Positions 1 to 8,657 are shown, counted from the stretch's first letter. The stretch: 64,000 bases of DNA from Paramagnetospirillum caucaseum (GCF_000342045.1 NZ_AONQ01000013.1:21017-85016), one strand, 5' to 3'. The notes: a model not told the origin generated them from the letters alone. Made by a program: numbers and translations.

Positions 1-630
1 CGCTACTACACCCGCATCGGCCTGGATGCCGAGCAGCTGGAGGGCGTCAAGGAGCGCCGCAACACCTATCGTTCGCGCATCGGCGTGATGCCGGTGCGGG
101 TCATCGGTATCCGCCACGGCGACACGCTGTCCATCGGCGGCCGCACATGGCGGGTGATCGAGGGCGGCGGCCATTCCCCCGAGCATGCCTGCCTGTATTG
201 CGAGGAGGCCGGGTTGCTGATCTCCGGCGATCAGGTGCTGCCGCGCATCTCGCCCATCGTCGGCGTCTGGCCGCAGCAGCCGGAATCCGAGCCGCTGTCC
301 CTGTTCCTCGACGCCCTGGACCGTCTGCGCCAGTTGCCGGCGGAGACCCTGGTTCTGCCCTCCCACGGCCTGCCGTTCCGGGGATTGCATACCCGCATCG
401 ACGACCTCAAGGCCCACCATGCCGAGCGCCTGGACAAGACCCTGGAGGCCTGTGCCCAGCCGTCCACGGCGGTGCAGGTGCTGAGGGTGCTGTTCACCCG
501 TCCCCTGGACGCCCATCAGCTGGGCTTCGCCACCGGCGAGACCCTGGCCCATCTCCATCACCTGATGAAGCTGGGCAGCGTGGCGCGGAGTCTGGAGGAA
601 GACGGGGTCTGGCGCTATCGCCGGGTCTGA
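1..630 (+). CDS. MBL-fold metallo-hydrolase (C-terminal part)
   Basis: The frame is open from the first base, so only the last 209 residues are present; the N-terminal HxHxDH zinc site lies outside the window. The later elements of a metallo-beta-lactamase fold are visible: GGGHSPEH (around base 165), SGDQVLP (around 223) and PSHG (around 360). They are followed by a tail of about 85 residues that looks like the small winged-helix domain found in LACTB2-type hydrolases. The substrate cannot be told from this. The gene ends convergently against an ArsR regulator, with two hairpins between them. Confidence 0.85.
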   Translation, partial: RYYTRIGLDAEQLEGVKERRNTYRSRIGVMPVRVIGIRHGDTLSIGGRTWRVIEGGGHSPEHACLYCEEAGLLISGDQVLPRISPIVGVWPQQPESEPLSLFLDALDRLRQLPAETLVLPSHGLPFRGLHTRIDDLKAHHAERLDKTLEACAQPSTAVQVLRVLFTRPLDAHQLGFATGETLAHLHHLMKLGSVARSLEEDGVWRYRRV

Positions 631-649
631 GTTTCAATAGACTGGAGGC

Positions 650-697
650 ATTGGGAGGCTGTGCCTCCCAATGGGGGATCGGGGCGCAAGCCCCGAT
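650..697. terminator. Paired hairpins between convergent genes
   Basis: Two perfect inverted repeats sit back to back. The first (650-672) has ATTGGGAGGC arms around TGT. The second (678-697) has ATCGGGGC arms around GCAA. They lie between the MBL gene (plus) and the arsR gene (minus). There is no clear T tract, so the role as a bidirectional terminator is inferred from position. Confidence 0.5.
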
Positions 698-698
698 G

Positions 699-1016
699 TC
701 ACCCCGCGCAGGCCACGCCTTCCGGCTTGCAGTACAGCCCGTACAGGGTGTCGATCACCGCGCGGGCCTCGATGCCGGCCAGGGAATAGAAGATGGTCTG
801 GGCCTGGCGTCTTGTGGTGACCAGAGAGTCGCGGCGCAGGCGGGCCAGATGCTGGGACAGCGCCGACTGGCTGAGGCCGATGATGCGTTCCAGCTCGCCC
901 ACCGACTTTTCGCCGGGAAGCAGCTGACAGAGGATCATCAGGCGGTGCTCGTTGCTCATGGCCTTCAGCAACGCGCTGGCCCGGCGGGCGCTTTCCTGAA
1001 GTTTTTCCAATTCCAT
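699..1016 (-). CDS. ArsR-family repressor, SqrR/BigR (persulfide-sensing) type
   Basis: A 105-residue winged-helix regulator of the ArsR/SmtB family; the recognition helix region is LSQSALSQHLARLRRDSLV (residues 48-66). Cys30, in RLMILCQLL, and Cys96, in LYGLYCKP, are 66 residues apart. That is the spacing of the two sensor cysteines of SqrR (41/107) and BigR (42/108), which form a tetrasulfide or disulfide on exposure to reactive sulfur and release DNA. A third cysteine (Cys103) is near the C-terminus. No ArsR-type metal site (CxCxxC in helix 3) is seen. The sensing role is inferred from these residues. No sulfide-oxidation gene lies beside it, apart from the truncated MBL gene opposite. The upstream region 1030-1090 is strikingly AT-rich for this genome and probably holds the promoter and operator. 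Confidence 0.88.
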   Translation of the reverse strand: MELEKLQESARRASALLKAMSNEHRLMILCQLLPGEKSVGELERIIGLSQSALSQHLARLRRDSLVTTRRQAQTIFYSLAGIEARAVIDTLYGLYCKPEGVACAG

Positions 1017-1090
1017 GACGGCATTCCTCAGAACTCGAATGTTACATATATGATATCACTGATTCACTGTAATTCAATCCATATACAAGA

Positions 1091-1118
1091 CGGCGCCGCT
1101 CGATATCGAGCGGCGCCG
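1091..1118 (-). terminator. Perfect hairpin after dxs
   Basis: CGGCGCCGCTCG, loop ATAT, and the exact reverse complement. It lies 30 bases past the dxs stop on the minus strand and just upstream of the arsR promoter region. It probably separates dxs transcription from arsR. The tail (TCTTGTATAT on the minus strand) is only moderately T-rich. Confidence 0.6.
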
Positions 1119-1147
1119 CAATACTACGTACAGATATGTGTATATTG

Positions 1148-3063
1148 TCAGGCGCTGACCGCTTCGCGGGCCTGGCCCAGGGTGGTCAGCACGGTGGCGA
1201 CGATGCCCGAGGCGTTGAGGCCGATCTTCTCGTACTGGATGGCCGGGGCGTCGTGTTCGACGAACACGTCGGGCAGGGCCAGCGGACGGACCTTGAGGCC
1301 GCGGTCCAGGGCGCCCTTGCTGGCCAGCAGGTGCAGCACATGGCTGGCGAAGCCGCCGACCGAGCCTTCCTCGACGGTGATCAGCACCTCGTGCTCGCGC
1401 GCCAGACGGAGGATCAGCTCCTCGTCCAACGGCTTCATGAAGCGGGCGTCCACCACGGTGGGGGCGAGGCCGCGCGCCGTCAGTTCGTCGGCGGCCTTCA
1501 GCACCTCGGCCAGACGGGTGCCGAGCGACAGGATGGCCACCCGGTTGCCTTCCCGCACCATGCGGCCCTTGCCGATGGGCATCACCGAGCCGCGTTCGGG
1601 CAGTTCGATGCCGACGCCCTCGCCGCGCGGATAGCGGAAGGCGGAGGGACGGTCGTCGATGGCGACGGCGGTGGCGACGGCGTGCATCAGCTCGGCCTCG
1701 TCGGCGGGGCACATGATGACGATGTCGGGCAGGCAGCCCAGGAAGGCCATGTCGTAGGAACCGGCATGGGTGGCGCCGTCGGCGCCCACCAGACCGGCGC
1801 GGTCGATGGCGAAGCGCACGGGCAGCTTCTGCAGCACCACGTCGTGCTGCACCTGATCGTAGGCGCGCTGCAGGAACGACGAATAGATGGCGCAGAACGG
1901 CTTGAAGCCTTCGGTGGCCAGGCCGCCGGCGAAGGTCACCGCATGCTGCTCGGCGATGCCGACGTCGAAGGTCCGCGCCGGAAAGCGGTCGCCGAACTTA
2001 TCCAGACCGGTGCCCGCCGGCATGGCGGCGGTGATGGCGACCACGCGATCGTCCACCTCGGCCTCGGCGATCAGCGCCTTGGAGAACACCGAGGTGTAGC
2101 TGGGCGCATTGGCCTTGGGCTTCTCCAACTGGCCGGTCAGCACGTCGAAGCGGCCGACGCCGTGATACTTGTCGGCGGCGGCCTCGGCCGGCGGGTAGCC
2201 GCGGCCCTTCTTGGTCACCACGTGCAGCAGCACCGGCCGGGTTTCGTCGGAATCGCGGACGTTCTTCAGCACCGGCAGCAGGTGCTCGAAATTGTGGCCG
2301 TCGATGGGGCCGACGTAATAGAAGCCCAGTTCCTCGAACAGGGTGCCGCCGCCCGAGACCATGCCGCGGGCGTATTCCTCGGCGCGGCCCATGGCCCGCT
2401 CGAGGGGGGGCGCAGCAGGTGCGCCAGATCCTTCACCAGATGGCGCAGCGAGTGGTAGGACGGCGACGACAGCAGGCGCGACAGATGGGCGGAGAGCGCG
2501 CCCACCGGCGGGGCGATGGACATGTCGTTGTCGTTGAGGATGACGATCAGGCGCGAGCCCGCCGCCCCGGCGTTGTTCATGGCCTCGTAGGCCTGGCCGG
2601 CGCTCATGGCGCCGTCGCCGATCACCGCGATGACGTTATTGGTGGCGCCCTTGAGGTCGCGGGCCACCGCCATGCCCAGCGCCGCCGAGATGGAGGTGGA
2701 GGAATGGCCGGCGCCGAAGGGGTCGTACTCGCTCTCCGATCGCCGGGTGAAGCCCGACAGCCCGCCGCCCTGGCGCATGGTGCGCATGCGGTGGCGGCGG
2801 CCGGTGAGGATCTTGTGGGGATAGGCCTGATGGCCCACGTCCCAGATCAGCCGGTCGCGCGGCGTGTCGAAGATGTGGTGGAGCGCCACGGTCAGCTCGG
2901 CGACGCCCAGGCCGGCGCCCAGATGGCCGCCGGTGAACGAGACCGACTGGATCATTTCCTGGCGGACCTCGTGGGTCAGCTGCTCCAGTTCCTCGATGGA
3001 GAAGTCGCGGATATCGGCCGGGCTGGAGACGCGGTCGAGCAGGGACGCCTTGGGCTTAGTCAT
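1148..3063 (-). CDS. dxs: 1-deoxy-D-xylulose-5-phosphate synthase, frame broken by a 1-nt shift
   Basis: DXS condenses pyruvate and glyceraldehyde 3-phosphate with thiamine diphosphate, the first step of the MEP isoprenoid pathway. The N-terminal half is read from 3063 and includes [29 protein letters not shown] and the ThDP motif [17 protein letters not shown]. After residue 218 (HLLRPP) the frame is lost. The rest continues in another frame from about 2392 down to 1148 ([15 protein letters not shown], then the transketolase pyrimidine-binding domain and the C-terminal domain). The shift lies in a run of seven C on the coding strand (2404-2410); eight would restore [20 protein letters not shown] and a normal protein of about 638 residues. 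Upstream, ispA ends 10 bases from this start, and they are likely co-transcribed. Sequencing error, a contingency run and real inactivation are not distinguishable here; the otherwise perfect conservation favours error or recent change. Confidence 0.93.
2404..2410. other. Homopolymer run at the dxs frameshift
   Basis: Seven consecutive G on the plus strand (C on the dxs coding strand), exactly where the N- and C-terminal dxs frames part. One extra base would restore the frame. Confidence 0.85.
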
Positions 3064-3073
3064 TCCTTGGACC

Positions 3074-3979
3074 TCACGAACGGCGGCGAACGACGAAGCG
3101 GGCGACGTCGCGCATCAGGTCGGCCTTCTCGCCGAAGGGATCGAGATGGCGGCAGGCCTGTTCGGCCAGCATGTCCGCCTGGGACTTGGCGCGCTCGAGG
3201 CCGAGCAGCGACACGAAGGTCGCCTTGCCGGCATCGGCATCCTTGTTGAGGCGCTTGCCCACCTCGGCCACGTCGCCTTCCACATCCAGGATGTCGTCGG
3301 CGATCTGGAAGGCCAGACCCAGGTCATGGGCGTAATTGCGGAGCGCCAGACGCAGTTCGCCATGGGCCTTGCCCAGCACGGCGCCGGCCTCGCACGAGAA
3401 CGAGAACAGGCGGCCGGTCTTCAACTGCTGCAGGCGGGTGATGCCCGCCACGTCCAGTTCCAGGGTGTGGGCCTGCAGGTCGATCATCTGGCCGCCGACC
3501 ATGCCCTGGCCGCCCGAGGCGTGGGCCAGATCGGCCACCAGCTCGCAGCGCACCACCGGGTCGGCGTGGGTGGCGGGATTGACCAGCACCTCGAACGCCT
3601 TGGTCAGCAGGGCGTCGCCGGCCAGCAGGGCGGTGGCCTCGTCGAACGCCTTGTGGCAGGTGGGGCGCCCGCGGCGCAAATCGTCGTCGTCCATGCAGGG
3701 CAGGTCGTCGTGGACCAGCGAGTAGCAGTGGATCATCTCGATGGCGCAGGCGACGCGGATGGCGGCGCTTTCCGCCACGTTGAACAGGCTGGCCGACTGC
3801 ATCACCAGGAAGGGGCGCAGCCGCTTGCCGCCGTCCAGGGAGGCATAGCGCATGGCCTCGTGAACACGGGAATCAGGCGATTCGGAAACCGGCAACAGGC
3901 GGTCCAGCTCGGAATTGACGGCCTGGCTGACGACGGTCAGAGCCTCGGTGAGGCGCGGAGACATGGGAGAATCAGTCAA
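3074..3979 (-). CDS. ispA: Farnesyl diphosphate synthase (polyprenyl synthetase)
   Basis: A 301-residue all-alpha prenyltransferase making farnesyl diphosphate from IPP and DMAPP/GPP. The first Asp-rich motif is [16 protein letters not shown] (about residue 95), with the two extra residues between aspartates typical of bacterial short-chain enzymes. The second is FQIADDILD (about residue 230). GGKRLRP near residue 52 binds substrate. It lies between xseB and dxs in the order xseB-ispA-dxs, a common proteobacterial isoprenoid cluster. xseB ends 22 bases upstream and dxs starts 10 bases downstream. Confidence 0.96.
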   Translation of the reverse strand: MTDSPMSPRLTEALTVVSQAVNSELDRLLPVSESPDSRVHEAMRYASLDGGKRLRPFLVMQSASLFNVAESAAIRVACAIEMIHCYSLVHDDLPCMDDDDLRRGRPTCHKAFDEATALLAGDALLTKAFEVLVNPATHADPVVRCELVADLAHASGGQGMVGGQMIDLQAHTLELDVAGITRLQQLKTGRLFSFSCEAGAVLGKAHGELRLALRNYAHDLGLAFQIADDILDVEGDVAEVGKRLNKDADAGKATFVSLLGLERAKSQADMLAEQACRHLDPFGEKADLMRDVARFVVRRRS

Positions 3980-4001
3980 TGGTTCACTCGGCTTTCATGG
4001 A

Positions 4002-4247
4002 TCACGCGTTATCGACGGCCTGAAGGGCCACACTGCCATCGGGACCCGACACGATCCGCTCGACCTTGGTCCGCGCCTCTTCCAGCTTGGCCTCGCAATG
4101 CTTCTTCAGCAGCGCGCCACGCTCGTAGGCGACGATGGAATCATCCAGACGGCCCTTGCCTTCCTCCAGCCGGCGCACGATGAGGTCCAGTTCGGCCAGG
4201 GCCTCTTCGAAGCTCATCGCGGCGATATCGGTGGGGAACTCTGCCAT
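4002..4247 (-). CDS. xseB: Exodeoxyribonuclease VII small subunit
   Basis: An 81-residue protein of normal family length with the XseB signature FEEALAELDLIVRRLEEGKG and a helical C-terminal half (ALLKKHCEAKLEEARTKV). Several XseB chains bind the XseA catalytic subunit to form the enzyme that degrades single-stranded DNA. xseA is not in the window. It is the first gene of the xseB-ispA-dxs cluster. The 171 bases between it and the upstream methyltransferase gene probably hold the promoter. Confidence 0.95.
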   Translation of the reverse strand: MAEFPTDIAAMSFEEALAELDLIVRRLEEGKGRLDDSIVAYERGALLKKHCEAKLEEARTKVERIVSGPDGSVALQAVDNA

Positions 4248-4418
4248 GGGGGTACGTATTTCCAGCGACCTGTATCGGGTCTTCCAACGAAGCGCGGAAG
4301 TTTACGGGCGCCCGCCGCCGAAGGCAAGCGCGACGGCGCAGCTATTGAAAAACTCCGGGCGGCGCGGCGAAATTTTTGGACTCGTCGGGCGGGGGCGGGC
4401 CGGCCGCATTCCGGCCGC

Positions 4419-5537
4419 TCACCGCTTCGACCAGCAGACCAGCCAATGCATGAATTCCGGGCGTCCCTCGCTGACCACGAGCCATCTGTCGGAGGAGTGC
4501 ATGTGGTGCAGCAGGGGGTATTTGTTGGGATTGCGCCCGGCCTCCACCACCTTTTCCACGTCGTGGGTCCGGGAAAAGCGGTCGAAGAGGGTGGGGGTGA
4601 TCGTCCTGTCCAGGAAGTCGTGACACTCGATGATCAGGTCGCAGCATTCCAGTTCGGGAACCGCCGCCGGGTCGAGAAGGTACAGTTCCGCCCCCTCGCA
4701 ATCCAATACGGCCAGGGCCCGGTCCCGTCCGGCCAGATGCCGGCGCAGGATCTCATGGGTGCAGGCGGCGTCGATGGTCACATGACCGGCGACGCCGTTG
4801 GCCTCGGCGGTTTCCCGGCACAGCCGGCGGGCGTCGTCGGAGATGTCGTGGGCGAAGACTGTGCTGTCCGGGAGGCGCCGCGCCAGTCCGATGGCGAAGT
4901 GGCCCTCGGCGCAGCCGACATTGACGACGACGGAGGGAGAGCGGGCGATGGCCCGTTCCAGCGCGTCGTTCAGTTCCTCTTCGTAGCACCCCAGAATCCG
5001 TGACGCGATATCGCCGTCGCCCCACGACGTCTTGTCGTTGACGAGCATGCCGGCGAACGGTCCGTTCAGGACCTTCATGCCGGATTCCCTGGCCAGATAG
5101 GCGGTCAGCTGCTTGCGCCTCGCCTCGGCCTGCCGGGCGAAGGCCTCGCGCTGGAAGCCTTCGGCCATCCTGATGATGTTGGGATCGTCCGGCCACTTGG
5201 CCCGGGCGCGCTCCAGGCATTGCTCCGCCGCCGCGTAATCGTCGAGTCTCTTGTACAGAAGGATCAGGTTCCCGTGGGCCTCCCGATAGTCCGGGTCGGC
5301 GGCGATGGCCTGGCGGAGCAGGGATTCCGCTTCCTCCAGATGATCCAGCCCCAGCTCGGACATGGCGAGGTTGTAGAGGCTGCGGGGATGCCCCGACTTG
5401 TGGCGGAGGGCGGCCCGGAACTCCTCCGACGCCTCCTTGAACCGGCGTACCAGATAAAGCTCGTTGCCCTTGAAGAAGTGCAGCCTGGCCTGTTCCTCGG
5501 AATCGGAACCGGCCTCGGCGCGGCGGCTGTCGGTCAT
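4419..5537 (-). CDS. TPR-repeat protein fused to a SAM-dependent methyltransferase domain
   Basis: 372 residues. Residues about 15-130 are at least three tetratricopeptide repeats (ARLHFFKGNELYLVRRFKEA; HPRSLYNLAMSELGLDHLEEA; YREAHGNLILLYKRLDDYAA). The C-terminal half is a class I methyltransferase core: motif I NVGCAEGHFAIGLARRLP (about residue 203), an acidic residue after strand 2 (VFAHDIS), and LAVLDCEGAELYLLDP, which resembles the DxEG loop of FkbM-type enzymes. The substrate is unknown; similar TPR-methyltransferase fusions often modify glycans or proteins. The start is 4 bases from the stop of the deacetylase-like gene, so the two are very likely co-transcribed. Confidence 0.78.
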   Translation of the reverse strand: MTDSRRAEAGSDSEEQARLHFFKGNELYLVRRFKEASEEFRAALRHKSGHPRSLYNLAMSELGLDHLEEAESLLRQAIAADPDYREAHGNLILLYKRLDDYAAAEQCLERARAKWPDDPNIIRMAEGFQREAFARQAEARRKQLTAYLARESGMKVLNGPFAGMLVNDKTSWGDGDIASRILGCYEEELNDALERAIARSPSVVVNVGCAEGHFAIGLARRLPDSTVFAHDISDDARRLCRETAEANGVAGHVTIDAACTHEILRRHLAGRDRALAVLDCEGAELYLLDPAAVPELECCDLIIECHDFLDRTITPTLFDRFSRTHDVEKVVEAGRNPNKYPLLHHMHSSDRWLVVSEGRPEFMHWLVCWSKR

Positions 5538-5541
5538 GCCG

Positions 5542-6474
5542 TCACACCCCCATCAGGGCGCGGACATGCTCGCGGGCGCTGGCGGCCAGGGCGCGCAGGT
5601 CGTAGCCGCCCTCCAGCAGCGACACCACCCGGTTGCCGGCGGTTTCCTCCGCCACCTGCAGCAACTGCCGGGTGACCCAGCCGAAATCGGCGGTGGTCAG
5701 CCGCAGATGGGCCAGGGGGTCGGCGGCATGGGCGTCGAAGCCCGCCGAGATGATCAGGAAGTCGGGGGCGAACTCGCGCAGCCGGGGCAGCAGGATGTCG
5801 GTGAAGGCCATGCGGTAGTCGTCCGAGCCGGTTCCCGCCGGCAGCGGCACGTTGACCATGATGCCTTCGCCGCCGGTCTCGTCGGCCAGCCCGGTATTGG
5901 GGTAGGCGTGCTCCTGGTGGGTGGAGGCGTAGAGCATGCCCTTCTCGTCCCACAGGATGTGCTGGGTGCCGTTGCCGTGGTGTACGTCGATATCGACGAT
6001 GGCCACCCGCTTGTAGCCGTAGACCTCGCGGGCGTGCAGCGCCGCGATGGCGGCGTTGTTGAAGAAGCAGAACCCCATGGCGTTGTCGCGCTCGGCGTGG
6101 TGGCCGGGCGGCCGCACGGCGCAGAAGCTGTTGCGCACTTCGCCCTTGGCCACGGCGTCCACCGCCGCGATCCCGGCGCCGGCGGAGCGCAGCGCCGCCT
6201 CGCCCGAATAGCGCGACAGGATGGTGTCGGGGTCCAGGTGATGGTGGCCGTCGCTGGTGGGCACCGAGTCCAGCACGTAGTCGATATGGCTGAGCGGGTG
6301 GGCCCGCATCAGCTGCTCCATGGTGGCGTGCGGCGCCTCGTCGCGCAGCAGCATCATGAACTCCTCGCTCTCCAGAGCGGCGAGGACGGCCTTGATGCGG
6401 TCGGCGCATTCGGGGTGATAATCGCCCGTGTCGTGCTGCAGACAGACGGGGTGCGTGAACAGCAACGTTGTCAT
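5542..6474 (-). CDS. Histone deacetylase-like amidohydrolase
   Basis: 310 residues, the usual length for bacterial class II HDAC-like enzymes (acetoin-utilisation/acetylpolyamine amidohydrolase family). Zn-dependent catalytic elements are present: RPPGHHAERD (the histidine pair), GFCFFNNAAIAA, and VDIDVHHGNGTQ with the zinc-binding Asp and His; SAGFDAHAADPL supplies the other zinc-binding Asp and LEGGYD the late loop. It removes acetyl groups from small amines or lysines; the true substrate is not deducible. It is the first gene of a two-gene unit with the TPR-methyltransferase and is divergent from tlyA. Confidence 0.92.
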   Translation of the reverse strand: MTTLLFTHPVCLQHDTGDYHPECADRIKAVLAALESEEFMMLLRDEAPHATMEQLMRAHPLSHIDYVLDSVPTSDGHHHLDPDTILSRYSGEAALRSAGAGIAAVDAVAKGEVRNSFCAVRPPGHHAERDNAMGFCFFNNAAIAALHAREVYGYKRVAIVDIDVHHGNGTQHILWDEKGMLYASTHQEHAYPNTGLADETGGEGIMVNVPLPAGTGSDDYRMAFTDILLPRLREFAPDFLIISAGFDAHAADPLAHLRLTTADFGWVTRQLLQVAEETAGNRVVSLLEGGYDLRALAASAREHVRALMGV

Positions 6475-6570
6475 TCTGGCTTGGACGTCCCGAGTTTATA
6501 TGAATTTTCTGTATTCTCGGGGAAAGGGGGGGCAATTTCCATCCCTGATTTTTGCATGGGACGGCAGCGT

Positions 6571-7338
6571 ATGAGCGCAAAAAAGCGGGTCGATCAATTG
6601 CTGGTGGATCGGGGGCTGGTGGAAAGCCGGGCCAGGGCCCAGGCCCTGGTCATGGCCGGGCTGGTCTACAGCGGCGACCGGCGGGTGGACAAGCCGGGCA
6701 CCGCGCTTCCCGAGGATTGCGCCCTGGAGCTCAAGGGCCAGGACCATCCCTGGGTGTCGCGCGGCGGGCTCAAGCTGGCCAAGGCGCTGGAGGCCTTCGC
6801 CCTCGACCCGGCGGGCAAGGTGGCCGTCGACGTGGGGGCCTCGACCGGCGGCTTCACCGACGTGCTGCTCACCCATGGGGCGGCGCGGGTCTACGCCGTG
6901 GACGTCGGCCACGGGCAACTGGCCTGGAAGCTCCGGAGCGACCCGCGCGTGGTGGTGCTGGAACGCACCAACGCCCGCCACCTGACGGCAGAGCGGATTC
7001 CCGAACCGGTGGACATGGTGGTCTGCGACGCCAGCTTCATCGGGCTGGAGACGGTGCTGCCCGCCGCCCTGGCCCTGGCGCGGCCCGGCGCCTGGGTCGC
7101 GGCGCTGATCAAGCCGCAATTCGAGGTGGGCAAGGGCCGGGTGGGCAAGGGCGGCGTGGTGCGCGAGCCCGAGCTTCACGCCGAGGTGTGCGAGCGCATC
7201 CGCGCCTGGCTGGACGGGCTGCCCGGTTGGCAGGTGGAGGGCATCACCGAAAGCCCCATTCTCGGGCCGGAGGGCAACAAGGAATTCCTCATCGTCGGAC
7301 GGTTCGAGGGCGCGCCATGTGCTCCCGCTTCGAACTGA
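6571..7338 (+). CDS. TlyA-family rRNA 2'-O-methyltransferase
   Basis: 255 residues. An N-terminal S4 RNA-binding domain (KKRVDQLLVDRGLVESRARA, residues 4-23, through about 60) is followed by an FtsJ-type SAM methyltransferase domain (VAVDVGASTGGFTDVLL, DVGHGQLAWKL, VCDASFIGLE, ALIKPQFEVGKG). TlyA enzymes 2'-O-methylate cytidines in 16S/23S rRNA, and some members also have haemolysin-like annotations of doubtful meaning. The ATG at 6571 was chosen because the S4 domain starts right after it; an in-frame ATG at 6556 would add five residues. The end overlaps the SRAP gene by 22 bases. Confidence 0.93.
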   Translation: MSAKKRVDQLLVDRGLVESRARAQALVMAGLVYSGDRRVDKPGTALPEDCALELKGQDHPWVSRGGLKLAKALEAFALDPAGKVAVDVGASTGGFTDVLLTHGAARVYAVDVGHGQLAWKLRSDPRVVVLERTNARHLTAERIPEPVDMVVCDASFIGLETVLPAALALARPGAWVAALIKPQFEVGKGRVGKGGVVREPELHAEVCERIRAWLDGLPGWQVEGITESPILGPEGNKEFLIVGRFEGAPCAPASN

Positions 7339-7880
7339 ACGCCGATCCCGGCGCTCTGGCCCGGCGCTTTGGCCTGACCGCGCCGCCGCCCTGGCCCCAG
7401 GCAAGCGAGAGGCGGCCCACCGATGCAATCCTGGTGATCGGCGCAGACGGCTTCGGCCTGATGCCCTGGGGCCTGGCGGTGGAGTGGCAACCGGCGCCGC
7501 TGATCAACGCCCGGGCCGAGACCCTGGCCGCCAAGGCCACTTTCCGCCCGCTGCTGAGCGGCGGGCGGGTCCTGGTTCTGGCCAGCGCATGGTGGGAGTG
7601 GCCGGGGCGGGTCAAGACCCGGATCGCTCCCGTGGATGCGGATCTCCTCGCCTTCGCCGGGCTGAGCGACGGACGGGGGGTGGTGATCGTCACCTGCGCG
7701 CCGTCGGCCGGGCTGGCGGCGGTTCACGACCGCATGCCGGTCATCCTGCCGCCCGAATCCGGGGCCGCCTGGATCGACGGCTCCAAGCCGTTCGAGGCGG
7801 TCGCGCCATTGCTGCGGCCCCATGCCGGACCGTTCGCCATTACCGCCGCGCCGCGCCGGCAGCCCGATCTGTTCGGCTAA
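7317..7880 (+). CDS. SRAP-domain protein (HMCES/YedK family, abasic-site crosslinking)
   Basis: 187 residues beginning MCSRF. Cys2, exposed after removal of Met1, is the residue that forms a thiazolidine crosslink with abasic sites in single-stranded DNA. The other conserved elements are present: INARAET (Asn), WWEWP (catalytic Glu) and VHDRMPVILP (His). The protein is a little shorter than E. coli YedK. It protects abasic sites at replication forks. It starts inside the end of tlyA, so it is probably translationally coupled to it. It overlaps the convergent small gene by 4 bases. Confidence 0.93.
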   Translation: MCSRFELNADPGALARRFGLTAPPPWPQASERRPTDAILVIGADGFGLMPWGLAVEWQPAPLINARAETLAAKATFRPLLSGGRVLVLASAWWEWPGRVKTRIAPVDADLLAFAGLSDGRGVVIVTCAPSAGLAAVHDRMPVILPPESGAAWIDGSKPFEAVAPLLRPHAGPFAITAAPRRQPDLFG

Positions 7881-8134
7881 TGCGCGGGATGTTCGCGCAG
7901 GAACTGTTCCAGCCCATGCGCCCAGTCGCCCAGGCGGTCCTTGTGATGGATGGCGGCGACCTCCACCTCCTCGGCCAGGATGGCGGCGACCTTGGCGCAG
8001 CCTTCCTCGGCCTCCAGGACGCATTCCGCCCATTCGGCGACGATGATCAGGGGCAGATGCTCGTGGCAGGCGACGGCGTCCAGTTGCTCGGCCGTCAAGC
8101 CGCTGAAGGCGATACAGTCTTCCAGGCTCAACAT
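7877..8134 (-). CDS. Small conserved-looking protein of unknown function
   Basis: 85 residues from the ATG at 8134, which is preceded by a strong ribosome site (GGGGAGG) about 6 bases upstream; an in-frame start at 8182 lacks one. The protein is acidic and probably all helical (SLEDCIAFSGLTAEQLDAVA; CAKVAAILAEEVEVAAIHHK) with four cysteine or histidine pairs but no known motif. Codon use fits the genome, so it is probably real. No family was recognised. Confidence 0.7.
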   Translation of the reverse strand: MLSLEDCIAFSGLTAEQLDAVACHEHLPLIIVAEWAECVLEAEEGCAKVAAILAEEVEVAAIHHKDRLGDWAHGLEQFLREHPAH

Positions 8135-8349
8135 GGCAGACCTCCCCTCGCTCCGGGATCGGATAAGCAGGAAGGCTACCACATTTTCCCGCCGGGCGGT
8201 TGTGCTGTCCGGGCGTGTCCGGTCTGCGCCCCGTTTCCTTCTGCCGTTCCCGTTGGGGCAGGGGGGGCGGCAAGAGGCGCTTTATGGTTTGGAATCAGGG
8301 ATGTAGTCATGGTGGTCATGAGGAGAGGGAGTGAGGCTCCCGATCATTA

Positions 8350-8608
8350 CCAAAGGTTAACCGCGGTGAAATGCTGCGGTAACCTGGCACCTGCCATGAT
8401 CCGCTTCGTAAGGTTTGGAGAGGTGGTCGGCGGCAAGTTTGCGCTCCACGCCAAAGTCTCTCGAACCCGGCGGAATCCGAACTCCCGCCGACTGGCGCGC
8501 CGCTTCTTCCCCCCGAGCGGCGCCGTCAAACGACCGGCAGCGTCCCCCCGTTGCCGGACACCGGAAAAAGGCCCCCGCGTCCTCCCCCCTGGCGCGGGGG
8601 CTTTTCCG
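8350..8608 (+). ncRNA. Candidate structured RNA in a 523-bp gene-free gap
   Basis: No convincing gene lies between 8135 and 8657. The part near the response-regulator gene is rich in inverted repeats: 8355-8384 (GGTTAACCGC with GCGGTAACC), GTCGGCGG at 8426-8433 with CCGCCGAC at 8485-8492, CCGGCA at 8534-8539 with TGCCGG at 8552-8557, and a terminator at 8571-8605. This could be a small RNA transcribed rightward. It does not match 6S, SRP, tmRNA or RNase P signatures that I can recall. The strand and the 5' end are guesses. Confidence 0.3.
8565..8607. terminator. Rho-independent terminator, both directions
   Basis: GCCCCCGCG (8571-8579) pairs with CGCGGGGGC (8593-8601), with four T following on the plus strand and five A preceding (T on the minus strand). 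It stands 50 bases before the response-regulator start. Confidence 0.75.
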
Positions 8609-8657
8609 TGAGGGTGGTTGATTGTATGGTCCCCGGCACAACAAGGTTATCGGACAC

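Noticed and set aside
1136..2458. Long plus-strand frames opposite dxs and ispA
   Set aside because: Low-complexity His/Gly/Ala-rich translations without motifs or ribosome sites, shadowing clear minus-strand enzymes.
8420..8500. tRNA-like segment (TCTCGAACCC... and GAGTTCGGATTCC on the other strand)
   Set aside because: No acceptor stem, anticodon arm or CCA fits either strand; it only resembles a T arm.
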